A stretch of DNA of 7,121 bases, taken from NCBI GenBank assembly GCA_017961965.1, contig JAGCWG010000198.1:1-7121 (forward strand). Reading direction: 5' to 3'. Below are positions 1-5,486 of this stretch, in pieces. Numbering within the stretch: the first letter of the stretch is position 1; each line of letters opens with the position of its first letter. Below the pieces are notes generated by a model. The model was not told where the DNA came from, did not search any database, and saw nothing but the letters and a program-made list of their open reading frames with translations. This stretch comes from Bacteroidaceae bacterium. GTDB taxonomy: Bacteria; Bacteroidota; Bacteroidia; Bacteroidales; Bacteroidaceae. The position numbers and the translations under genes were made by a program.

Positions 1-336
1 AACGACGAGAGCTACGGCAAACAGCTATGCTATGTTCCTGAGACTTCTGCCAACATCAATCTAAGACTTTCACATCGTTCATGGATACTGCAATACCATT
101 GGATTCATTATAGTGAACGGTTCACAACCACAAGCAACGACGTGTCTTACATCACGGGCAAGCTAAAGCCATACTACATGAGTAACATCTCATTGGAGAA
201 AGACATAAGGCTGAAACATTTCACTCTTTCTGCAAAGGCTGTGGTCAATAACCTATTCTCTACAGAATACGTTACTGTACTCTCACATCCAATGCCAGGA
301 CGTAACTATGAATTATTCATCAAACTAAACCTCTAA
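1..336 (+). CDS. TonB-dependent outer-membrane receptor, BtuB-like (C-terminal 111 residues)
   Basis: The reading frame is open from the first base to a TAA at 334-336, so this is the 3' end of a larger gene that starts outside the window. The residues alternate polar and hydrophobic in short strands, as in the last strands of a TonB-dependent beta-barrel. The late signature NNLFSTEY followed by HPMPGRNYEL matches the 'NLF-x-x-Y ... PMPGR-N-Y/F' ending common in BtuB-type and siderophore receptors. Receptors of this family bind a scarce nutrient at the outer membrane and import it with TonB-ExbBD energy. The next gene, 4 bp away, is a periplasmic binding lipoprotein, which fits a receptor-ABC importer pair for cobalamin or an iron chelate. 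The final residue is Leu rather than the usual Phe or other aromatic. The plug, TonB box and any upstream riboswitch lie outside the window, so the substrate cannot be fixed. Confidence 0.88.
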   Translation, partial: NDESYGKQLCYVPETSANINLRLSHRSWILQYHWIHYSERFTTTSNDVSYITGKLKPYYMSNISLEKDIRLKHFTLSAKAVVNNLFSTEYVTVLSHPMPGRNYELFIKLNL

Positions 337-340
337 GACG

Positions 341-1459
341 ATGATTGTACGTACATTCTTGATTACACTTATTGCCACTTTATTTATCTCGTGTGGCAAC
401 AACAATGCCAATGGCAACTCTGAAGGCTCTGCCATTGAAATGAAATATTCCGAGCTGCTCAACATGAAACAATGCGATGGCTATGTTTATGTTCAGGTAC
501 GCAATCCTTGGGACACAACAGCCATACTCCATTCATACGTTCTCATCGATAGAGATGCAGAGGTTCCTGACAATCTTCCAAAAGGGGATATCGTGCGAAC
601 CCCTTTGAGTAAAACTGTTATGTACACATCCGTACATAGTGCAATACTCATTGAGCTTGGAGCATACGATTGCATAAAAGGTGTGTGCGACCTTAATTAC
701 ATCAATAACGAGCGCATAGTCAAGGATTGTGCAGCAGGTAAGATTGCAGATCTTGGCGAAGGAACAAGCCCAAGCATGGAAGGAATAATCAACCTCTCAC
801 CTGATGCAATAATGCTTTCGCCTTTCCAGAATAACGGTACTTACAGCAAGCTTTACAAGTTAAACATTCCTGTCATAGAATGTGCCGACTATATGGAAAC
901 ATCTGCTCTTGGACGTGCAGAGTGGATTCGTTTCTATGGACACCTCGTTGGACGAAGCCACGAGGCAGACAGCATATTCGCAAGTGTAGAGGCAAGCTAC
1001 ATGAGGCTTAAGGAACTGGCATCCACAGCAAAGAACAAGCCATCGGTTATAACCGACTTGAAATTTGGCAGCACATGGTACGTTCCTGGAGGAAATAGCA
1101 CGATGGGACGACTTATGAATGATGCTGCAACAAACTATGTATTCCGTGAAAGACAAGAAAACGGAAGCATTCCTCTCGACCCTGAAGCTGTATTTGAGAG
1201 AGCTATGGATGCAGACATCTGGATTCTGAAATATAATCAGGCATCAGCAAAGACTTACGACGAGATAGCTGGAGAATATGCCAACTATTCAAATATGAAA
1301 GCCTTCAAGCAAAAGAACATATTCGGATGCAACACGTCAAAAGTACCATTCTACGAGGAGACGCCATTCCATCCTGATCGTCTGCTTAAGGACTTCATTA
1401 AGATATTCCATCCAGAGCTTCTACCAGATTATTCATTACGCTACTATCATAAGTTATGA
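341..1459 (+). CDS. ABC transporter substrate-binding lipoprotein, BtuF/FecB-like
   Basis: The 372-residue product starts with a short basic-hydrophobic signal and a lipobox-like FISC at residues 15-18, so Cys18 is the probable lipidated residue. Phe at position -3 is a relaxed lipobox of the kind seen in Bacteroidetes. A Gly/Asn/Ser-rich linker (19-30) leads into a class III periplasmic-binding-protein fold. The first lobe includes TSVHSAILIELGAYD (96-110) and LSPDAIMLSPF (152-162). A long connecting helix carries AEWIRFYGHLVGRSHEAD (193-210). The second lobe holds STWYVPGGNSTMGRLM (244-259), and the C-terminus has TPFHPDRLLKDF (341-352). This helix-linked two-lobe pattern is typical of binding proteins for cobalamin, heme and ferric siderophores, which deliver cargo to a FecCD permease. 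The gene lies 4 bp after the receptor and overlaps the permease by the tetranucleotide ATGA, which implies translational coupling. The cargo is inferred only as a metal-chelate compound. Confidence 0.92.
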   Translation: MIVRTFLITLIATLFISCGNNNANGNSEGSAIEMKYSELLNMKQCDGYVYVQVRNPWDTTAILHSYVLIDRDAEVPDNLPKGDIVRTPLSKTVMYTSVHSAILIELGAYDCIKGVCDLNYINNERIVKDCAAGKIADLGEGTSPSMEGIINLSPDAIMLSPFQNNGTYSKLYKLNIPVIECADYMETSALGRAEWIRFYGHLVGRSHEADSIFASVEASYMRLKELASTAKNKPSVITDLKFGSTWYVPGGNSTMGRLMNDAATNYVFRERQENGSIPLDPEAVFERAMDADIWILKYNQASAKTYDEIAGEYANYSNMKAFKQKNIFGCNTSKVPFYEETPFHPDRLLKDFIKIFHPELLPDYSLRYYHKL

Positions 1460-2466
1460 GAAAAATAATTTTGCTCATCATAGTAACCATATTGTTCTTC
1501 ATACTCAGCCTTTTCCTCGGTGCTGTACACATACCTGCAGAACAGGTTTGGACTGTCCTTACAGGAGGACAGGCGGAGAAAGCAAGCTGGACATTCATCA
1601 TACTTGACTCACGCCTACCACAAGCCGTGACAGCCATGCTATGCGGAATGTCACTTGCAGTAAGTGGACTTATGCTCCAGACATCATTCCGAAATCCTTT
1701 GGCAGGACCTTCAATACTCGGAATAACAAATGGTGCAAGTCTCGGAGTGGCAGTTGTCATGCTGCTCTCCGGTGGAGTAATCTATGAGGGAAACCAACTA
1801 AGGCTTGCTGGTTTTCTTGCCGTAATAGCCGGAGCGTTTATCGGAGCACTTATAATACTCCTCATCATTCTTGTACTTTCTGCCGTAGTCAGGAACAACA
1901 TAATGCTACTCATAGTAGGAATTATGGTAAGCCACCTTGCTGCCTCAGCCATTTCCTTACTTAACTTCTTTGCAGCTTCCGACAACGTCATTTCATACGT
2001 GCTATGGGGAATGGGTAGTTTCAGTAATGTCACATTCCAACAAATGCCGTGGTACATTGGAGTAAACGTAATAGGTCTTATACTTGCAATATTGCTTGTA
2101 AAACCTCTCAATGCGCTCTTGTTAGGCGATGACTACGCAGGCAACCTTGGCATCAACGTACAACGCACACGTATGCTCCTATTGCTATCCACAGGTTTGC
2201 TGACAGCCGTAACGACGGCATTCTGTGGACCTATTGCGTTCATAGGACTTGCTGTTCCACACATTACACGTATGATTATTGGCTCAGAGAACCACCGAAT
2301 ACTTCTTCCTGCAACTATATTCTGCGGCTCAGCAATAGCCTTGCTCTGCAATATTCTTTGCACTCTACCTTCTGACTCAGTCATTCCTATAAATGCCGTT
2401 ACTCCAATGATAGGAGCACCTGTCATTCTATATGTCATCATGGGAAGGAACAAAAAAATGAACTAA
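1456..2466 (+). CDS. FecCD/BtuC-family ABC transporter permease
   Basis: The 336-residue, highly hydrophobic protein has the usual length and motif order of inner-membrane permeases for cobalamin, heme and ferric siderophores. An N-terminal membrane helix (about 4-22) is followed by the hallmark segment LDSRLPQAVTAMLCGMSLAV (50-69), continuing through SGLMLQTSFRNPLAGP (70-85) and LGITNGASLG (88-97). LWGMGSF (183-189) is the conserved mid-protein turn. GDDYAGNLGINVQRTRM (224-240) is the cytoplasmic coupling region that normally docks on the ATPase. CGPIAFIGLAVPHITRMIIG (257-276) and VTPMIGAPVILYVIM (315-329) complete the family pattern. All motifs look intact, so the permease should be functional. 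Its ATG lies inside the ATGA overlap with the binding-protein gene. The expected BtuD/FecE-type ATPase is not the next gene, so the ATP-hydrolysing subunit must be encoded elsewhere, perhaps upstream of the receptor or at another locus. Confidence 0.96.
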   Translation: MRKIILLIIVTILFFILSLFLGAVHIPAEQVWTVLTGGQAEKASWTFIILDSRLPQAVTAMLCGMSLAVSGLMLQTSFRNPLAGPSILGITNGASLGVAVVMLLSGGVIYEGNQLRLAGFLAVIAGAFIGALIILLIILVLSAVVRNNIMLLIVGIMVSHLAASAISLLNFFAASDNVISYVLWGMGSFSNVTFQQMPWYIGVNVIGLILAILLVKPLNALLLGDDYAGNLGINVQRTRMLLLLSTGLLTAVTTAFCGPIAFIGLAVPHITRMIIGSENHRILLPATIFCGSAIALLCNILCTLPSDSVIPINAVTPMIGAPVILYVIMGRNKKMN

Positions 2467-2480
2467 TAAGACAATATATC

Positions 2481-4100
2481 ATGTTTTCTCTTCGCTGGAT
2501 ACATACTTCAGACATTCATGGTGCCTTATTCCTTGAGGACAAAGAAAAAAGCCAACAGGAGACACATGGCACTACGACTAAGGATGTACAGTCAGACAAC
2601 ATTATCATAAGTGATGGTGGCGACCAACTACAGGGCAATGCCGTTACTTACTATTGTAATCATCTGTCTGATGCCTCACATCCACATATTATCGCTGAAA
2701 CCATGAACAACATGAGATATGATGTCGCGTGTCTTGGCAATCATGACATAGAGGCAGGAATGGAAGCATGCAACAGATGGATTGACGCATGCAGATTCCC
2801 GATATTAGGAGCAAATGTTATTGATGAGAAAAGTGGAGAACCAGCCCTAAAGCCATATACCATAATTGTCAGAGAAGGTGTGCGCATAGCCGTACTTGGA
2901 ATAGTAACAACTGCTATTCCGCATTGGCTACACAATAATCTCTGGAAAGGCTGGAAGTTTGCAGATACTGTTAAAACAGCAAAGAAATGGATTGAAATAC
3001 TACAACGTGATGAGCACCCAGACATGATTGTGGGACTCTTTCACACTGGATGGGAAGGTGGAATGTTTCACGAGAACGAGACACGCCGTATAGCTGAGAA
3101 TGTTGCAGGATTTGACCTTATACTCTATGGTCACGACCATCATCAAGCCACCCATACAGTCAGGAATAGTGAAGGCAGGGATGTGTTATGCTTGGCACCA
3201 TCATCCTTGGCTTCATCTGCTGTCGTAGTGGACATCTGCATCAACAAGGAAAAAGAAAACAAATGTGAAATACTAATCAACCATAGGATTGTGCCTTGGA
3301 ACGAAGTGGAGCATCTGCTTCCTCATCAAAAAATGCCACAATGCGTTATGGAATGGCAAAACAAAACGGTATGTACACTTGAAAATGACGTATATGAACG
3401 TGATGCTTTTTTCGGCTCGTCTGCATTTGTTGACATCATGCACAATATGCTTCGTGCCACGACAAAGGCACAAGTGTCGTTCGCGTCTCCTGTTTCTTAT
3501 GACACAATCATCCGTCATGGAAAGTTAACAAATAGTTCCATGTTCAGGCTTTATCCTTTCGAAACGCAGACATACATAATGCGAATGAGCGGAGAGGAAA
3601 TAAGGAAAGCACTCGAATACAGCTATTCATTATGGGTAAACACAATGCAAAGTCAGGAAGACGATGCACTCCTACTTGACTATGTGTTTGACGAAGGGAG
3701 TCGCAAGGGATTAAAGACTCTCTCCTTCGACCTTCTGTCTGCAGGTGGAATACGCTATTCCGTATGGCTCAACCAAGAAGTAGGAAGTAGAATAAAAATT
3801 GAAAGCATGGATGATGGCACACGTTTTGACTTGAATGCAACCTACACGGTAGCTATAAACTCATACCATGGTAATGGGGGAGGCGACATCATGACTATCG
3901 GTACAGGCTTATCAACCGAAATACTTGCTCAAAGAATTGAACAAATACTTCCACTCAGCACACGTGAATATCTTACAAGATACTTACAATCACTTCAAAA
4001 AGTAACGCTCAAGGCATCTGACAACTGGTCTTTCAAGCCAGAAACCTTAGCTGCTCCAGCGCTTGAACGTGAAAAACATTTACTATTTGAATACGAATAA
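2481..4100 (+). CDS. UshA-like metallophosphatase/5'-nucleotidase without a signal peptide
   Basis: The 539-residue product has the two domains of the UshA/CD73 family. The N-terminal calcineurin-like domain carries all expected metal ligands: HTSDIHG (D11, H13), DGGDQ (D48), GNHD (N87, H88), FHTG (H188) and GHDHH (H218, H220). The C-terminal nucleotidase domain (about 305-510) shows YPFETQTY (358-365), SGEEIRKALEYS (370-381), SAGGIRYSV (420-428) and INSYHGNGGGD (459-469). The family hydrolyses nucleotide monophosphates, nucleotide sugars or related phosphoesters. Most family members are exported, but here the first beta strand begins at residue 3 (SLRWIHTSDIHG) with no signal peptide or lipobox, so a cytoplasmic location is predicted. 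The gene starts 14 bp after the permease stop and appears to belong to the uptake operon. A role in processing a phosphate-bearing imported cofactor is possible but speculative. The last roughly 30 residues are a polar tail. Confidence 0.92.
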   Translation: MFSLRWIHTSDIHGALFLEDKEKSQQETHGTTTKDVQSDNIIISDGGDQLQGNAVTYYCNHLSDASHPHIIAETMNNMRYDVACLGNHDIEAGMEACNRWIDACRFPILGANVIDEKSGEPALKPYTIIVREGVRIAVLGIVTTAIPHWLHNNLWKGWKFADTVKTAKKWIEILQRDEHPDMIVGLFHTGWEGGMFHENETRRIAENVAGFDLILYGHDHHQATHTVRNSEGRDVLCLAPSSLASSAVVVDICINKEKENKCEILINHRIVPWNEVEHLLPHQKMPQCVMEWQNKTVCTLENDVYERDAFFGSSAFVDIMHNMLRATTKAQVSFASPVSYDTIIRHGKLTNSSMFRLYPFETQTYIMRMSGEEIRKALEYSYSLWVNTMQSQEDDALLLDYVFDEGSRKGLKTLSFDLLSAGGIRYSVWLNQEVGSRIKIESMDDGTRFDLNATYTVAINSYHGNGGGDIMTIGTGLSTEILAQRIEQILPLSTREYLTRYLQSLQKVTLKASDNWSFKPETLAAPALEREKHLLFEYE

Positions 4101-4125
4101 CGATAATTGATATTAAGTCTGCACA

Positions 4126-4147
4126 ATATTTTTTTCAAAAAAAATAT
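4126..4147. repeat. A/T-only inverted repeat in the intergenic region
   Basis: ATA followed by seven T (4126-4135) is mirrored by seven A followed by TAT (4138-4147), with a two-base centre (CA). The match is perfect over 10 bp but contains no G or C, so as an RNA hairpin it would be weak. It starts 26 bp after the phosphatase stop. It could be a marginal terminator for the uptake operon or an A/T-tract (UP-like or bent DNA) element for the sigma-factor promoter; I cannot decide between them. Confidence 0.35.
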
Positions 4148-4154
4148 ATCTTAG

Positions 4155-4190
4155 TGCAATCTTTTGCATAACCTTTACGTATATATAGAC
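4155..4190 (+). promoter_or_regulatory. Candidate promoter/operator region for the sigma-factor operon
   Basis: A new transcription unit probably starts here, because this 106-bp gap is the only sizeable one upstream of the sigma factor. A small inverted repeat, TGCAA-TCTT-TTGCA (4155-4168), is followed by AACCTTT (4170-4176) and a TATATATAG stretch (4180-4188). The AAC core recalls the -35 element of ECF-type promoters, which would suit autoregulation. However, no matching -10 element lies at the usual 16-17 bp spacing. A Bacteroidetes housekeeping pair (TTTG, then TAnnTTTG about 20 bp on) is also not clean. The location is plausible; the exact elements are uncertain. Confidence 0.3.
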
Positions 4191-4206
4191 AGAAGACCTG
4201 ACTAAC

Positions 4207-4827
4207 ATGAAGGAAACAGACATAAAAGAAATAAACATGATACCGGGACTGAGGAAACGAAGTCCCAAGGCACAGCAGATGATGCTCGATTGCTACGGCG
4301 ACTATGTCTTTGCCCAAGTGGTGAGACTGGTGCCGAGAACCGAGGATGCAGAAGAGGTGTATCAGGACGTATTCATCAAGGTGTTCAAGAATATTGACCA
4401 GTATGATGAAAAGCGTGCTACACTTGCCACGTGGGTTTCACGCATCGCATACAACGAATCCATCAACTTCCTGCGTCGTCAGCAACAGACCTTCATATAC
4501 CTTGAAGACCATGAAGAGGAAACAGCCTCGATGACGGAAGAAGAAGTAGAAGCCACCCTTGGACATCCTGACAAGGAAACTGTGCAAGTAATAAGACATG
4601 CCCTACGCCATCTTCCACCCGACGAACGGGCGATAGTGACCTTGTTCTACTATGATGAGATGAGCATCAAGGAAATAGCATACGTGACCAACAACATACC
4701 TACCACCGTAGCATCACGGTTGTGCAGGACGAGAAAGAAACTTTGTAAAATAATAAAAAACATAATCAACAACAATGAAAGAGGACATGATAAACAACTT
4801 GCGTCAGCAGGACAACAACCTGCGTGA
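4207..4827 (+). CDS. RNA polymerase sigma factor, ECF subfamily
   Basis: The 206-residue protein has the two-domain layout of extracytoplasmic-function sigma factors. Region 2 spans about 25-92. It contains EDAEEVYQDVFIKVFKNID (46-64), the core-binding helix, and ATWVSRIAYNESINFLRR (74-91), which recognises the -10 element. A linker rich in Glu (about 98-122) precedes region 4 (about 126-183). There HLPPDERAIVTLFYYDEMS (135-153) and the helix-turn-helix IKEIAYVTNNIPTTVASRLC (154-173) recognise the -35 element. The start at 4207 gives a normal short N-terminus; Met11 is an alternative. The last 17 codons overlap the next gene in another frame, which adds a polar, Gln-rich tail beyond the normal family end. 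The partner membrane protein and secreted protein downstream suggest that its activity is controlled from the envelope. Its regulon is unknown, and it probably includes this operon. Confidence 0.96.
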   Translation: MKETDIKEINMIPGLRKRSPKAQQMMLDCYGDYVFAQVVRLVPRTEDAEEVYQDVFIKVFKNIDQYDEKRATLATWVSRIAYNESINFLRRQQQTFIYLEDHEEETASMTEEEVEATLGHPDKETVQVIRHALRHLPPDERAIVTLFYYDEMSIKEIAYVTNNIPTTVASRLCRTRKKLCKIIKNIINNNERGHDKQLASAGQQPA

Positions 4828-5467
4828 GGCAATCCGTCAGGAGGAGGTTGCCCGTCCTCATAAGGCGGTTGACCTCAATGCACGTCTCATGACACGTGTG
4901 GCTGAGGAGCAGAAGCCTCGTCGCATGACGTGGTACTGGGTGGCTGCCGCATGTGCTGCTGTAGTCATTGCCGTGAGCCTCATGCCACCAAGGATTACGG
5001 ACGATGCATCTGCTCCTGTCATGGTACAGAAGACAGAGCCAAAGGCTGACGACGTGAAGGAAAACCTTCGTCCGCAGGAGGCTGAGCCACAGGTGGCAGA
5101 CATCACCACTAAGGCTGTTGATGTAAGGCGTGCAGCCATTGATGAGGCTCATGAACCAGTCGTTCCCCGTATGGATGAGTCTCATGAACTCGTGGCACAG
5201 ACGACAGCAACGGCAGAGAACAATAAAACAGAAACCGTTCAGGGCACATCGCAGGAGGTGGCAATGGCAGACGTACAGGATGCCGATGCCCATGCCGTAG
5301 TACTCACGGAGAGTGACCTTCCGATTACTCGTCCTGAGAACTACCGATACACTCTGGAGGAGATTGCCCTCATGAAGAAACAGGCTAATGAGGCCTACAT
5401 CAAGTGGGTGGAACTTGAGCTGGAAATTGCCAAGTTCAATCTTGAACATACGGCACAGAATCAATAA
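4775..5467 (+). CDS. Single-pass membrane protein, probable anti-sigma factor
   Basis: The 230-residue product begins 53 bp inside the sigma-factor gene in a different frame, so the two are almost certainly translationally coupled. Residues 1-50 are charged, helical in character and presumably cytoplasmic. MTWYWVAAACAAVVIAVSLM (51-70) is one clear membrane segment preceded by KPRR, which predicts an N-in orientation. Residues 71-180 form a low-complexity, Glu/Ala/Val/Thr-rich periplasmic stretch. Residues 190-226 form a predicted amphipathic or coiled-coil helix (YTLEEIALMKKQANEAYIKW and onward). Position and topology fit an anti-sigma factor that sequesters the ECF sigma at the membrane. No HxxxCxxC zinc-type anti-sigma motif is present and I recognise no named family, so the role rests on context. 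Codon use looks more GC-rich than in the uptake operon. Met5 (4787) is an alternative start. Confidence 0.75.
   Translation: MKEDMINNLRQQDNNLREAIRQEEVARPHKAVDLNARLMTRVAEEQKPRRMTWYWVAAACAAVVIAVSLMPPRITDDASAPVMVQKTEPKADDVKENLRPQEAEPQVADITTKAVDVRRAAIDEAHEPVVPRMDESHELVAQTTATAENNKTETVQGTSQEVAMADVQDADAHAVVLTESDLPITRPENYRYTLEEIALMKKQANEAYIKWVELELEIAKFNLEHTAQNQ
5141..5189 (+). repeat. Short in-frame direct repeat in the anti-sigma-like gene
   Basis: GATGAGGCTCATGAAC (5141-5156) recurs as GATGAGTCTCATGAAC (5174-5189), 15 of 16 bases identical and exactly 33 bases apart. It encodes DEAHE (123-127) and DESHE (134-138) with an 11-residue period in the periplasmic region. The spacing and low-complexity surroundings suggest an old local duplication. 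Whether the paired acidic/His motifs bind anything is unknown. Confidence 0.6.
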
Positions 5468-5486
5468 TCTTTAAATATAGAAGAAT

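Noticed and set aside
1..340. Cobalamin riboswitch for the uptake operon
   Set aside because: Such a leader would lie upstream of the receptor gene, which begins outside the window; nothing of it can be seen here.
3289..3528. Short plus- and minus-strand frames inside the phosphatase gene
   Set aside because: They overlap a fully conserved UshA-family region in other frames and have no family resemblance of their own.
4766..5464. A long minus-strand open frame antisense to the anti-sigma-like gene
   Set aside because: It is codon-register antisense to a gene that avoids TTA, CTA and TCA codons, so antisense stops are absent by composition. It starts with TTG, its product is Cys/His/Leu-rich without recognisable domains, and the plus-strand gene fits the operon.
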